From contig NZ_JAERRH010000003.1 in the NCBI RefSeq assembly GCF_016741855.1, positions 558,001-622,000 on the forward strand: a DNA stretch of 64,000 nt, in the 5' to 3' direction. Positions 8,548 to 17,168 of the stretch are shown in pieces (positions within the stretch are counted from its first letter, which is position 1; every line of letters starts with the position of its first letter). The translations under genes and the position numbers were made by a program. Source of the DNA: Streptomyces musisoli. GTDB taxonomy: Bacteria > Actinomycetota > Actinomycetes > Streptomycetales > Streptomycetaceae. The notes under the pieces were generated by a model, which had not been told where the DNA came from, ran no database searches, and worked only from the letters and a program-made list of their open reading frames with translations.

Positions 8548-10239
8548 TCAGTCGGTGGGGCCGAGGTGGCGGGACAGGGCCGCTTCGATCTCCGCGGGGG
8601 CGGCCGAGTCGGCGGCCCAGGCCGCGTATCCGTCGGGGCGCACCAGCACCGCCGTACGGCGGTCGCTCGCCCACCGCGCCACGGCCAGCCGGTCCGCGCG
8701 TCCGGCGCCCGCCGCGTACGGCTCCGGCGTGATCAGCACGAACCGGCCGCCGCGCAGCGCCTCATGGAGCCGGCCGCCGCCGGCGAGGGGGACGTCCGGG
8801 ATCCGGGCACCGGTGAGCCGGTGGGCCCCGCGGGGCGCGGGGTAGCGGTAGCCGACGCCGGTGATCTGGCCGGCGACCTTGCGCCGCGCCGGGCCGACCG
8901 TGTCGAGGAGCGTGGTGAGGGCCGCGCGCGCCGCCAGCGTCCAGGGTTTCTCGGCCATGGCGAGGCGGACGATCCCGCCACTGCTGCGCAGCACCGCCCT
9001 GCCGACGGGGTGCCGCTCGGCCTGGTAGGTGTCGAGCAGCCCGGGGTCCGCGTGGCCGCCGACGACCGCGGCCAGCTTCCAGCTCAGGTTCGCCGCGTCC
9101 TGGAGCCCGGTGTTCATGCCCTGACCGCCCGCCGGGGTGTGCACGTGGGCGGCGTCCCCCGCGAGGAAGACCCGCCCCGCCCGATAGGCCGGCGCCTGGC
9201 GCTCGTCGCTGTGGAAGCGGGACATCCAGCGCGCGTCGTGCATGCCGTAGTCCCGGCCGAGGGCTAGGCGGACGATCTCCTTGACCTCGGAGAGGTCCAG
9301 CGGCGCGCTGTCCGGGACGTCGCGGCCCCGGTGCCAGCCGATCACCCGGTAGTAGCCGTCACCGAAGGGCGCGAGGAAGGCGAACGCGTCACCGACCGCG
9401 TTGGCCGTGAGCAGCGTCGGGGGCTCCTCGGCGAGCCGCACGTCGGCGAGCACGACGGACCGGATCACCGACCGGCCGGGGAAGGGCAGCCCGATGGCCT
9501 GCCGGACGGCACTGCGCATGCCGTCCGCCCCGACGACGTACGCCGCCCGCAGCGATTCCGTGCCCCCGTCCGGCCCGCGGACCTCGACCGTCACGCCCTC
9601 CGCGTCCTGGCTCAGTCCGGTCAGCTCGGTCTCGTACCGGAACGCGGCCCCCGCCTCCGCCGCGCGCCGCTCCAGCACCTTCTCCACCTCGTACTGCGGG
9701 AGGACCAGGAGGTGACGGAAGCGGGAGGGCAGGGTGGACAGGTCGATGGTGAGGCGGCCGAAGAGACCGATGCGGTCGAGGGGCCGCCCCACGGCTTCGA
9801 GGTCGTCGGCGACGCTCCGCGGGACAGGCGGGTGCGAGGCGCGTCCCTCGGCGGTGGGCGCGGCGACGGCTGGGGCGACGGCGGCGGGCGACGGGCGGGT
9901 GTCGAGCTGTTCGAGGGTGCGGGCATGCAGGACGAAGGCACGGGAGAGGTTGCTGATCTTGTGGGGGCGCTTCTCCAGGACGGTGACCGGGATGCCGGCG
10001 GTGGCGAGGTCACCGGCGAGGAGGAGCCCGGTGGGACCGGAGCCGACGATGACGACGGGAAGCCGCGTGCCTTCTCGGCCGGTGGGGCCGTTGGTTCCGG
10101 TGGGGCCGTTGGTTCCGGTGGGGCCGTCGGTTCCGGTGGCGCCGTCGGTTCCGGTGGCGCCGTCGGTTCCGGTGGCGCCGTCGGTTCCGCTGGCGCCGTT
10201 GATTCCGCTGGCGCCGTTGATTCCAGTGGTGCCGGGCAT
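8548..10239 (-). CDS. FAD-dependent aromatic monooxygenase with collagen-like N-terminal extension
   Basis: A 563-residue class A flavin monooxygenase of the phenol/tetracycline hydroxylase type (PheA/TfdB group). The FAD-binding [14 protein letters not shown] motif is at about residue 65-80, the DG motif [16 protein letters not shown] lies in the middle, and the GD motif is [22 protein letters not shown] thioredoxin-like C-terminal domain follows. Residues 3-59 are 19 uninterrupted Gly-X-Y triplets encoded by an 18-bp tandem repeat. The ATG at 10239 is well supported: AGGAGG lies 5 bases upstream (10245-10250), so the repeats are translated. The gene is divergent from a TetR gene across an operator-rich gap and is probably repressed by it. 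Substrate unknown. Confidence 0.92.
   Translation of the reverse strand: MPGTTGINGASGINGASGTDGATGTDGATGTDGATGTDGPTGTNGPTGTNGPTGREGTRLPVVIVGSGPTGLLLAGDLATAGIPVTVLEKRPHKISNLSRAFVLHARTLEQLDTRPSPAAVAPAVAAPTAEGRASHPPVPRSVADDLEAVGRPLDRIGLFGRLTIDLSTLPSRFRHLLVLPQYEVEKVLERRAAEAGAAFRYETELTGLSQDAEGVTVEVRGPDGGTESLRAAYVVGADGMRSAVRQAIGLPFPGRSVIRSVVLADVRLAEEPPTLLTANAVGDAFAFLAPFGDGYYRVIGWHRGRDVPDSAPLDLSEVKEIVRLALGRDYGMHDARWMSRFHSDERQAPAYRAGRVFLAGDAAHVHTPAGGQGMNTGLQDAANLSWKLAAVVGGHADPGLLDTYQAERHPVGRAVLRSSGGIVRLAMAEKPWTLAARAALTTLLDTVGPARRKVAGQITGVGYRYPAPRGAHRLTGARIPDVPLAGGGRLHEALRGGRFVLITPEPYAAGAGRADRLAVARWASDRRTAVLVRPDGYAAWAADSAAPAEIEAALSRHLGPTD
10063..10233 (-). repeat. 18-bp tandem repeat encoding 19 Gly-X-Y triplets
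   Basis: Degenerate 18-bp units such as ggttccggtggcgccgtc encode [18 protein letters not shown] and similar pairs at the N-terminus of the flavin monooxygenase. Adjacent copies differ by only a few bases, which suggests recent expansion by slippage. Confidence 0.85.
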
Positions 10240-10282
10240 GAGGGCCTCCTGGGATGCCAACGCTTGCTGACCACGCCTGTAG

Positions 10283-10381
10283 GCCAACAGGTGTGGGCCA
10301 ACGCTCGTAGGTCAACGCTTGTTGGCAGATTAAGTCGCCCCCGAAGCGAAAGTCAACGCTTGTTGGCCCACACCTGTTGGC
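10283..10381. promoter_or_regulatory. TetR operator cluster with 20-bp perfect inverted repeat
   Basis: gccaacaggtgtgggccaac at 10283-10302 is repeated in perfect inverted orientation at 10362-10381. Two copies of gtcaacgcttgttggc, each holding the dyad CAAC-N4-GTTG, lie at 10311-10326 and 10352-10367. A partial third copy ends at the start of the TetR gene (10383-10395). The sites cover the promoters of both divergent genes. Confidence 0.75.
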
Positions 10382-10388
10382 CTACGCT
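10360..10388 (+). promoter_or_regulatory. Promoter of the TetR gene
   Basis: TTGTTG and TACGCT with a 17-base spacer. The -10 ends 7 bases before the ATG at 10396, which lacks a ribosome site, so a leaderless transcript is likely. Both hexamers lie inside the operator repeats. Confidence 0.5.
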
Positions 10389-10395
10389 TGTTGGC

Positions 10396-10986
10396 ATGAC
10401 CGCCAGCACCCAGAACGACCAGTCGGCGCCCCCGCCCCGCCGCTCCGCCGCCACCCGGCACGCCATCCTCGCCGCCGCCCGCGAGCGTTTCGCCTCCGAC
10501 GGCTACGAGCGGGCCACCATCCGGGCCATCGCCAGGGACGCGCGGATCGACCCGTCCATGGTGATGCGCTACTTCGGCAGCAAGGAGGGCCTCTTCGCGG
10601 CGGCCGTCGCCCTCGATCTGCGGCTGCCCGACCTGGCGCGGGTGCCGCGGGACGAGGTGGGCCGCGCGCTGGTGGGTCACTTCCTCGGCCTGTGGGAGGA
10701 GAACGAGGAGCTGACGGCCGTCCTCCGGGTCGGGGCCACCAACGAGGCCGGGGCCGAGCGGATGCGGGGCATCTTCCAGGAGCAACTGCTGCCGGTGGCC
10801 CGGCAGGTGTGCCCCGACCCCGAGCAGGTGCCCGCACGGGCCGCGCTGTGTGCCGCGCAGCTGCTGGGGCTCGCCCTCACCCGCTATGTGCTGCGGCTGC
10901 CGCCGGCCCGGGCGCTCGCCCGTGAGGAACTGGTGGCGTGGCTGGGCCCGACGGTGCAGCGGTACCTGACCGCACCCAGCCCCTGA
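10396..10986 (+). CDS. TetR-family transcriptional regulator
   Basis: A 196-residue TetR/AcrR-type repressor. The N-terminal helix-turn-helix is at residues 20-65 (RHAILAAARERFASDGYERATIRAIARDA, then SMVMRYFGSKEGLF), and the ligand-binding C-terminal domain resembles the TetR_C_17-type domains of Streptomyces. It faces the flavin monooxygenase gene across an array of CAAC-N4-GTTG dyads, so repression of both genes and induction by the monooxygenase substrate or a related phenolic is the obvious model. The start is taken at 10396 because the HTH begins soon after and the predicted promoter ends immediately before it. Confidence 0.93.
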   Translation: MTASTQNDQSAPPPRRSAATRHAILAAARERFASDGYERATIRAIARDARIDPSMVMRYFGSKEGLFAAAVALDLRLPDLARVPRDEVGRALVGHFLGLWEENEELTAVLRVGATNEAGAERMRGIFQEQLLPVARQVCPDPEQVPARAALCAAQLLGLALTRYVLRLPPARALAREELVAWLGPTVQRYLTAPSP

Positions 10987-11005
10987 CCGGCCGGGCACAC
11001 GAAAA

Positions 11006-11074
11006 CGCCGGGGGCGCCGGTCTCACCCGGGTACGCGTGCGCGCGTACCGGCGGGAGGAGCGGCGCCCCCGGCG
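11006..11074. terminator. Bidirectional terminator between convergent genes
   Basis: A perfect 14-bp inverted repeat (cgccgggggcgccg at 11006-11019, complement at 11061-11074) encloses a second hairpin (gtacgcg/cgcgtac at 11031-11048). It lies between the TetR gene and the small membrane protein gene. Confidence 0.75.
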
Positions 11075-11094
11075 AACGAACCGGTGGGGTTCCG

Positions 11095-11376
11095 TCAGGC
11101 CTTGGCCCGGGCGTCGGACTTGACGTTGATGTTGGACGAGGTGGTGTCCTTCTTGGCCCGCGACTTGTCCAGCATCATCACCAGGCCGGCGATCACCACG
11201 AACAGCACCAGCGGGGCGAAGACGTACAGGCCCAGCGTCTCGATGACGCTCAGGCCAGAGCCGGGGTCGTCACCGTCGTCGCGGGCCAGCGCGAGCGCGG
11301 GGGACGACATGAGCAGCATCATCAGCGTCGTACCGGCGGCCAGGGCGCCGGCGCGCAGGGCGTTCTTCTTGTCCAC
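11095..11376 (-). CDS. Small membrane protein, unknown function
   Basis: A 93-residue protein with two hydrophobic stretches. The first is at residues 8-28, resembles a signal peptide and is followed by a short acidic loop (RDDGDDPGSG). The second is a true membrane helix at about 43-64, followed by a basic cytoplasmic tail (SRAKKDTTSSNINVKSDARAKA). The GTG at 11376 is the likely start because the signal sequence VDKKNALRAGALAAG begins there. No family recognised. It lies downstream of malQ in the same direction, but a hairpin separates them. Confidence 0.75.
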   Translation of the reverse strand: MDKKNALRAGALAAGTTLMMLLMSSPALALARDDGDDPGSGLSVIETLGLYVFAPLVLFVVIAGLVMMLDKSRAKKDTTSSNINVKSDARAKA

Positions 11377-11454
11377 GGTGCCAAAGTTAGCGAACGGCCG
11401 ATGAGTGCGCGCGCTCGGGGTGCCGCTGGAGGCGTCCACCCCGCTCCGCGGCGC

Positions 11455-11480
11455 CGGGGGCCGCCGCCCGCGGGCCCCCG
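11455..11480 (-). terminator. Stem-loop downstream of malQ
   Basis: An 8-bp perfect stem (cgggggcc/ggcccccg) with a 10-base loop, 24 bases past the malQ stop. Confidence 0.5.
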
Positions 11481-11503
11481 TTCCGGCCTGAGCGGCCTCG
11501 TCC

Positions 11504-13597
11504 TCAGACGCCGGACGGGCCGGGTGGCCGCAGCACCTCCAGCAGGGCCCGCAGCCGGGGCGAGGCCACCAGTTCCTCCAGCGGCACCGGCCGGCCCTCC
11601 CGGTCCGCGACCGGCAGCCGCCAGTTGGGGTACTGGTCCCAGGTGCCCGGCAGGTTCTGCGGCCGGCGGTCGCCGATGCCGTCCGGGAGCCAGACGCCGA
11701 TCAGCCGGGCGGGGGTACGCAGCAGGAAGCGGTGGACGGCACGGATCTCCTCCTCCTCGTCGGATCCGGGCGGTCCGGCCGCCGGGCTGTCCACCAGGCC
11801 GAGGCTGCCCAGCAGGGCGAGCCACTCGGCGGTGTCGGCGACGGCCTCGGCGCGCTCCTCGGTGGCGGACCGGGTGAGCAGGCCCAGGCGGTCGCGCAGG
11901 TCGACGTGGTCGCCGGTGAGCCGGGCGGCGGTGGGCGGCAGGTCGTGGGTGGTGGCCGTGGCCAGGCAGTCGGCCCGCCAGCGCTCGGGCGGCAGCGGGC
12001 GGCCGTCGCCCTCCCAGTCCCGTTCGAACCAGAGCACGGAGGTGCCCAGCACCCCGCGCCGCTGGAGTGCCTCGCGCACGCCGGGCTCGACGGTGCCCAG
12101 GTCCTCGCCGATCACGACCGCCCCGGCGCGGGCGGCCTCCAGGGCGAGGATCGCGAGCATGGCGTCGGCGTCGTAGCGGACGTAGGTGCCGTCGGTGGGC
12201 GGGCTGCCCTGGGGGACCCACCAGAGCCGGAACAGGCCCATCACGTGGTCGATGCGCAGGGCGCCGGCATAGCGGAAGAGGGCGCGCAGCAGGTCGCGGT
12301 AGGGGGCGTGGCCGGTGGCGGCGAGCCGGTCGGGGCGCCAGGGCGGCAGACCCCAGTCCTGGCCGCGGGCGTTGAAGGCGTCCGGCGGGGCGCCGACGGA
12401 CATGCCGGCGGCGAACACGTCCTGCTGGGCCCAGGCGTCGGCGCCGGCCGGGTGCACGCCGACGGCGAGGTCGTGCACGATCCCGACGGACATGCCGGCC
12501 TCGCGGGCGGCGCGCTGGGCGGCCCGGAGCTGGCCGTCGGTGAGCCAGGCGAGGCGGGCGTGGAAGGAGACCCGGTCGGCGAGTTCGGTGCGGGCGCGGG
12601 CGGTGGCTGCGGAGCGGGGGTCGCGCAGCCCGTCCGGCCAGCGGTGCCAGTCGGGGCCGTGGACCTCGGCGAGGGCGTACCAGGTGGCGTGGTCGTCGAG
12701 GGCCGGGCCGTGGGCGGCGCGGAAGGCGTCGTAGGCGGCCTGCCGGCCGGGGCCCGGGGGGACGGCCAGGACCGTTTCCAGTGCTTGCCGTTTCAGTTCC
12801 CACACGGCGTCCCGGTCGATGAGGGCGCCCTTGTCGAGGACGTCGGCGCGCAGTCGTGCGGCCCGCTCCAGCAGGCCGTTCAGCCGCTCGCGGTCCTCGG
12901 CGTACGCGAATTCGGGGATGTCCTCGACGCGCAGGTGGACGGGGTCGGGGAAGCGGCGGGAGGAGGGGCGGTAGGGGGAGGGGTCGGTGGGGGCGCCGGG
13001 TACGGCCGCGTGCAGCGGGTTGACCTGGACGAATCCGGCGCCGGCGGTGCGTCCGGCCCAGCCGGCCAGTTCGGCGAGGTCGGCGAGGTCGCCCATGCCC
13101 CAGGAACGGTGGGAGAGCAGGGAGTACAGCTGGACGAGGAGGCCGTAGGAGCGGCCGGGCGGGGCGGGCAGCCGGTCGGGGGCGACGACGAGGCACGCCT
13201 CGCCGGTCCGTCCGTCGGGGGCGGTGGCGGTCAGCCGGTGGACGCCGAGCGGGAGGTCCGCGGCCTCCTCCCGGGTCTCTCCGTCCTCCGTCTCGACACG
13301 CAGCCGGGTGCCCGCGGGCAGCGCGGCGAGGGCGGCGGGCGGCTCGGCGCCGGCCCACTGCACCAGGGTCGGCGGCAGCAGGCGCTCGCGCAGTTCGCGT
13401 TGCCGGGCGGCGAGGGCGGCGGTCACGGCGGCCGGGCCGGACGCGTCGACGCCGAGGGCGGCGAGGGCGGCGGTCACGGCGGAGGCGGGGACCTGGACGG
13501 TACGGTCCGGGGCCGGGCGGTAGGAGGTGGCGACCCCGTGCAGCTCGGCGAGCCGGGCGAGGTTTTCCGCGGGGGGCTCGTCGGGCGCCGCGGCCAT
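11504..13597 (-). CDS. malQ: 4-alpha-glucanotransferase (amylomaltase)
   Basis: A 697-residue GH77 amylomaltase, which transfers maltosyl and longer units between alpha-1,4-glucans in glycogen and maltodextrin metabolism in the cytoplasm. The catalytic nucleophile segment is ALRIDHVMGLFRLWW, the acid/base segment is VIGEDLGTVEP, and the third acidic site is TTHDLPPTAARLTGD. An N-terminal extension of about 150 residues, usual for the actinobacterial type, precedes the barrel. The ATG at 13597 comes directly after the stop codon of the small upstream gene, so translation is probably coupled. Confidence 0.95.
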   Translation of the reverse strand: MAAAPDEPPAENLARLAELHGVATSYRPAPDRTVQVPASAVTAALAALGVDASGPAAVTAALAARQRELRERLLPPTLVQWAGAEPPAALAALPAGTRLRVETEDGETREEAADLPLGVHRLTATAPDGRTGEACLVVAPDRLPAPPGRSYGLLVQLYSLLSHRSWGMGDLADLAELAGWAGRTAGAGFVQVNPLHAAVPGAPTDPSPYRPSSRRFPDPVHLRVEDIPEFAYAEDRERLNGLLERAARLRADVLDKGALIDRDAVWELKRQALETVLAVPPGPGRQAAYDAFRAAHGPALDDHATWYALAEVHGPDWHRWPDGLRDPRSAATARARTELADRVSFHARLAWLTDGQLRAAQRAAREAGMSVGIVHDLAVGVHPAGADAWAQQDVFAAGMSVGAPPDAFNARGQDWGLPPWRPDRLAATGHAPYRDLLRALFRYAGALRIDHVMGLFRLWWVPQGSPPTDGTYVRYDADAMLAILALEAARAGAVVIGEDLGTVEPGVREALQRRGVLGTSVLWFERDWEGDGRPLPPERWRADCLATATTHDLPPTAARLTGDHVDLRDRLGLLTRSATEERAEAVADTAEWLALLGSLGLVDSPAAGPPGSDEEEEIRAVHRFLLRTPARLIGVWLPDGIGDRRPQNLPGTWDQYPNWRLPVADREGRPVPLEELVASPRLRALLEVLRPPGPSGV

Positions 13598-13846
13598 CTA
13601 CAGCCCCGGTGCGAAGGAGTAGTCCGGGACCGGAAGGGACTCGCTGGTCAGCGGGGCGGCCTCGGCGAGAGGGGGCTCGCTGGTGAGCGGCTCGGCGTCG
13701 GGCAGCGGCGGCTCGCTGGTCAGTGGTGCCTGCGCGCACGCGCTCTCCGCGCTGAAGACGCACAGCGCCGCGTCGTCGGTGTCGGCGGACGGGTCCGCCC
13801 CGGGTTTGAAGGGGGCGGGGATCATGAGTCGTGCCGGTGCGGCCAC
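13598..13846 (-). CDS. Small protein with PLTSEPPL repeats, coupled to malQ
   Basis: An 82-residue protein starting at GTG 13846 behind an excellent AAGGAG site (13852-13857). Residues 41-70 are three imperfect copies of a unit like PLTSEPPLPDAE. The tail is SLPVPDYSFAPGL and there are two cysteines near residues 30 and 38. It has no signal peptide or membrane segment. Its stop codon is directly adjacent to the malQ ATG. I do not recognise the family. Codon-position GC bias and the strong ribosome site argue that it is a real gene. Whether it affects MalQ or merely serves as a translated leader cannot be told. Confidence 0.7.
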   Translation of the reverse strand: MAAPARLMIPAPFKPGADPSADTDDAALCVFSAESACAQAPLTSEPPLPDAEPLTSEPPLAEAAPLTSESLPVPDYSFAPGL

Positions 13847-14254
13847 GGGGGCTCCTTGTCGGTGCGCCGGATGCTTCGGCTTTGGACGGTTTACGGCAGG
13901 CCTACCCCGTGAGCCCGAAGCCACGCGCGGCAGATCCGGGGCCGGGGTGATCCGTCCGCGGCCCGGCAGCCGGTGTGCCGGGGGCCGATCGTCGTGCCGG
14001 CGTCACTTGCGCGCTGTGCGCGGTCCGTCCGCAGGGGCCGCGCGGCCGCGTCCGGACGGCGCGGCCCACCGGAAAGGGTGCGGCGGACGACGCCGCGGAT
14101 CTCCCGCAGCCGCCGCGGCCCCTTCCCGCGTGTCACCAACGTCCCGGGACGGCACAGCTAGGGCCCCTCGTTCGCAAGCCAGGCTCGCGCGGTCCGGCAC
14201 CATGCCCCATCGCCAGACCGCGCCCCTGATCCGGCCTGATGTGAACGAAAGACC
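13847..14254. other. Intergenic region, no gene seen
   Basis: This is the upstream region of the malQ operon and the downstream region of the HNH gene. Several short GC-rich hairpins are possible, but neither strand has a frame with convincing codon bias or a ribosome site. Confidence 0.5.
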
Positions 14255-14791
14255 CTAGGCGGAGATGCCGTCGATCCGGGCCAGAGCGTCATCCGCGCCG
14301 TACGGCTGCAAATAGGGCAGCCAGCGCGGATCCCGGTGCCCGGTGCCGATGATGCGCCAGGCCAGACCGGTCGGCGGGGCCGGTTTGTGCCGCAGCCGCC
14401 AGCCCAGTTCGACGAGGTGCCGGTCGGCCTTCACGTGGTTGCAGCGGCGGCAGGAGGCCACCACGTTGTCCCAGACGTGCTTGCCCCCGCGGCTGCGCGG
14501 GATGACGTGGTCGACGCTGGTTGCGACGCCACCGCAGTACATGCACCGGCCCCCGTCACGGGCGAACAGCGCCCGGCGGGTAAGAGGAACGGGCCCCCGA
14601 TAGGGAACCCGGACGAATCGCTTGAGCCGGACCACGCTGGGTGCGGGGACTGTGACGGTCGCGCTGTGCAGAAAGGCGCCGGATTCCTCCAGGGAGACTG
14701 CCTTGTTCTCCAGGACGAGGATGAGCGCGCGGCGGAGCGGTACGACGCCGAGCGGCTCGTACGACGCGTTGAGGACCAGGACATGCGGCAC
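14255..14791 (-). CDS. HNH endonuclease family protein
   Basis: A 178-residue HNH nuclease of the type conserved in Streptomyces chromosomes. The HNH core is at residues 93-135: a first zinc pair CMYC, the SVDHVIPRSRGGKHVWDN segment with the catalytic His, and a second zinc pair CRRCN. The C-terminus RWLPYLQPYGADDALARIDGISA is highly family-like. The GTG at 14791 is chosen because a GGAGG site lies 5 bases upstream and the protein then begins with the conserved VPHVLVLNASYEPLGVV. It is a single gene divergent from the MscS gene. Its biological role is unknown, and conservation suggests housekeeping rather than a mobile nuclease. Confidence 0.93.
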   Translation of the reverse strand: MPHVLVLNASYEPLGVVPLRRALILVLENKAVSLEESGAFLHSATVTVPAPSVVRLKRFVRVPYRGPVPLTRRALFARDGGRCMYCGGVATSVDHVIPRSRGGKHVWDNVVASCRRCNHVKADRHLVELGWRLRHKPAPPTGLAWRIIGTGHRDPRWLPYLQPYGADDALARIDGISA

Positions 14792-15107
14792 GGGTGCCTC
14801 CTTGGGCGTCGGCGGCGCGTGGCTCGCGCCGGGACGATCTGAGGTCAGTCTCCCCTCATGCCTGGTGGAAGCGCCACCATGTCCCGGTAACGGGCTGGGA
14901 GTGTTTTCGACCACACCTGATTCATCCCCCGGACCGTGACCTGTTCAAGCCGGGGTGAGCCGCGTCTCTCCTGCACGCCTCCTGTGCCGATCGGCACGAG
15001 GCACGCACAATGCCCCGTTAGTGTGGTGGTCCTGTCCGTCCGGTGACCTTTTCGTGACCTTGACCGCCCGCCGGTACGGACTGCGCAGCACCTTGGAGGT
15101 ACCTGCC
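14792..15107. other. Divergent promoter region of the HNH and MscS genes
   Basis: A 316-base gap with no supported gene. It should hold the promoters of both divergent genes, but I cannot point to convincing hexamers. Confidence 0.4.
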
Positions 15108-16217
15108 GTGTCGTCCCTGCCCGCCGTTCTCCTGGCCGCCGGTGCGTCACCGACCCCCTCGCCTTCGCCCTCCTCGACGACCCCGGCCGTGCCGACGCTC
15201 CAGGACGCCCAGGAGAGCGCGACGAACGCGGCGAGCTGGGTCGAGCAGAACTGGTCGACGTGGCTCGCGATGGGTCTCCAGATCCTGCTGATCCTGGTCG
15301 TGGCGGTGGCGCTCAGAGCGGTGGTGCGCCGGGCGATCAGCAAGCTGATAGACCGGATGGGCCGTGCCCCGCAGGCGTCGGACGGCGGCGCGCTGGGCGG
15401 GCTGCTGGTCAACGCCGAGCGGCGCCGGCAGCGTTCGGCGGCGATCGGTTCGGTGCTGCGCTCGGTGGCGAGCTTCCTGATCCTGGGCACGGCCGCGCTG
15501 ATGGTGCTCGGCACCTTCAAGATCAACCTTGCGCCGCTGCTGGCGTCGGCCGGTGTGGCGGGCGTGGCGATCGGTTTCGGCGCCCGGAACCTGGTCACCG
15601 ACTTCCTGTCCGGCGTGTTCATGATCCTGGAGGACCAGTACGGCGTCGGTGACGTGATCGACGCGGGTGTGGCCTCCGGCGAGGTGATCGAGGTCGGGCT
15701 GCGCGTGACCAAGCTGCGCGGTGACAACGGCGAGATCTGGTACGTCCGCAACGGCGAGGTCAAGCGGATCGGCAACCTGTCGCAGGGCTGGGCGACGGCG
15801 GGGGTCGACGTGACCGTGCGGGCGAGCGAGGACCTGGACCGGGTCAAGGCCACGCTGGACGAGGTCGCCGAGAAGATGAGCAAGGAAGAGCCCTGGAACG
15901 AGCTGCTGTGGGGTCAGATCGAGGTGCTCGGCCTGGACTCGGTGCTGATCGACTCCATGGTGGTGCGGGTGTCGGCCCGGACGATGCCCGGCAAGTCGGT
16001 GACGGTGGAGCGGGAGCTGCGCTGGCGGATCAAGCGGGCGTTCGACGCGGCGAGCATCCGCATCGTGGGCGGCGCGACGGCGGCGGAGGACGTCGAGGAC
16101 ACCCCGGACCCGACGGCGGCGGTGGCGGCTCCGTCGGTGTACTCCAACGCGGACTCGCCCCAGACAGCCGCGGCGTCTCCGATCGTCTCGCAGCGACCGG
16201 CGCCTTCGGCGAAGTAG
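15108..16217 (+). CDS. MscS-family mechanosensitive ion channel
   Basis: A 369-residue membrane channel of the small-conductance mechanosensitive type, which releases solutes on hypo-osmotic shock. After a periplasmic proline/serine-rich stretch come three membrane helices at about residues 45-70, 105-132 and 138-165. The third is the pore-lining helix LLASAGVAGVAIGFGARNLVTDFLSGVF, with Gly/Ala packing. The soluble beta and C-terminal domains follow, and a disordered tail of about 50 residues ends the protein. The GTG at 15108 has GGAGG 8 bases upstream and is preferred over open frame further upstream. Confidence 0.92.
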   Translation: MSSLPAVLLAAGASPTPSPSPSSTTPAVPTLQDAQESATNAASWVEQNWSTWLAMGLQILLILVVAVALRAVVRRAISKLIDRMGRAPQASDGGALGGLLVNAERRRQRSAAIGSVLRSVASFLILGTAALMVLGTFKINLAPLLASAGVAGVAIGFGARNLVTDFLSGVFMILEDQYGVGDVIDAGVASGEVIEVGLRVTKLRGDNGEIWYVRNGEVKRIGNLSQGWATAGVDVTVRASEDLDRVKATLDEVAEKMSKEEPWNELLWGQIEVLGLDSVLIDSMVVRVSARTMPGKSVTVERELRWRIKRAFDAASIRIVGGATAAEDVEDTPDPTAAVAAPSVYSNADSPQTAAASPIVSQRPAPSAK

Positions 16218-16250
16218 CGGAACGGTTCAGCACACTCGTTCGAGTGAACG

Positions 16251-16292
16251 GATGGGGCATTCCGGCGCGGGGAGCGCACGGGGTGCCCCATC
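16251..16292 (+). terminator. Stem-loop downstream of the MscS gene
   Basis: A 9-bp perfect stem (gatggggca/tgccccatc) with a 24-base loop. Confidence 0.4.
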
Positions 16293-16350
16293 GTTCTGCC
16301 GGGGCGCCCAGCGCGGGCTTAGCCTGGCAGCAGCGTGACGAGGACAAGCG

Positions 16351-16971
16351 ATGAGCGCCGAACCGATCCTGGAGCCGGTCATGACGCAGGTAGACCCCAT
16401 CGACCTGTTGAGCACGTTCGAAAAGGCGTCGCCGGTGCCGATTCGACCGGAGTACGTCGAGGGGACCGCCATGGTGCCGCCGCAAGCGAACGACAACCAT
16501 AACGACGGCGCTTTCGAGCTGGGCTTCCAGTTCCGGTCTGCCGGAGTCCGCCTCGTGGGCATGGGCAACGGTTATCGCGGCGCCCACGGAGACGGCAGGA
16601 CCATGGCTCTGGTCATTCCGGACTTCTACGTCCGCCGCCGCAGGCCGACCGAGCTCGACGAGTCGTACTGCAAGGCGAACAAGGGCTGGTACCCCATCGA
16701 CATGCTGGCCCTCGTCGGCGAGGTCACCTCCACCAACCACGAGACCGACACCGGCCCCAAGTTCCGTACGTACGCCGCCGCCGGCGTCCCGGTCTACGTG
16801 CTCGTCGACCGCCACTCCGGGACGGCCCACTGCTACACGGACCCGGTCCTTCCCGGTGACGACCCCACCGAGGCGTACTACGCCACCGACACCAAGGTCT
16901 CCCTCGGCGAGCCCCTCCCCCTCCCGGCCCCCTACCCCACCCTGGACACGGCCCCGTTCCTCACCGACTGA
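16351..16971 (+). CDS. Uma2 family (DUF820) restriction-endonuclease-fold protein
   Basis: A 206-residue protein of the Uma2 family, which has the PD-(D/E)XK nuclease fold and is abundant in actinomycetes and cyanobacteria. The active-site elements are the Asp in MALVIPDFYV, the Glu in LVGEVTSTNHETD, and the Lys/Tyr region PKFRTYAAAGVPVYVLVDR. The first ATG at 16351 and a second at 16381 (behind GGAGCC) are both possible starts, and the fold begins after either one. It is a lone gene with no clear partner; function in the family is not established. Confidence 0.88.
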   Translation: MSAEPILEPVMTQVDPIDLLSTFEKASPVPIRPEYVEGTAMVPPQANDNHNDGAFELGFQFRSAGVRLVGMGNGYRGAHGDGRTMALVIPDFYVRRRRPTELDESYCKANKGWYPIDMLALVGEVTSTNHETDTGPKFRTYAAAGVPVYVLVDRHSGTAHCYTDPVLPGDDPTEAYYATDTKVSLGEPLPLPAPYPTLDTAPFLTD

Positions 16972-17168
16972 GCGGCCCGCGGGCCCGGCCGGTCCGCCCG
17001 CCGCGAGGCGCTCGTGACGCCCTCCCCAGCCGGGACCGGCGCACAGATCGCCTTCACTGGAACCCCCCATTCCCTCCGCACTCGGTGATCCTTTAGGGTC
17101 ACCACCACAACGGACCCTTGTTCTGGAGCGCGACGTCGCCCGGGGGCCCGTGTCGAATGTGGGGAAGC

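Noticed and set aside
11095..11376. Bacteriocin-like or toxin peptide
   Set aside because: Signal-like helix plus membrane helix and basic tail fit an ordinary small membrane protein; no antitoxin or immunity partner is adjacent.
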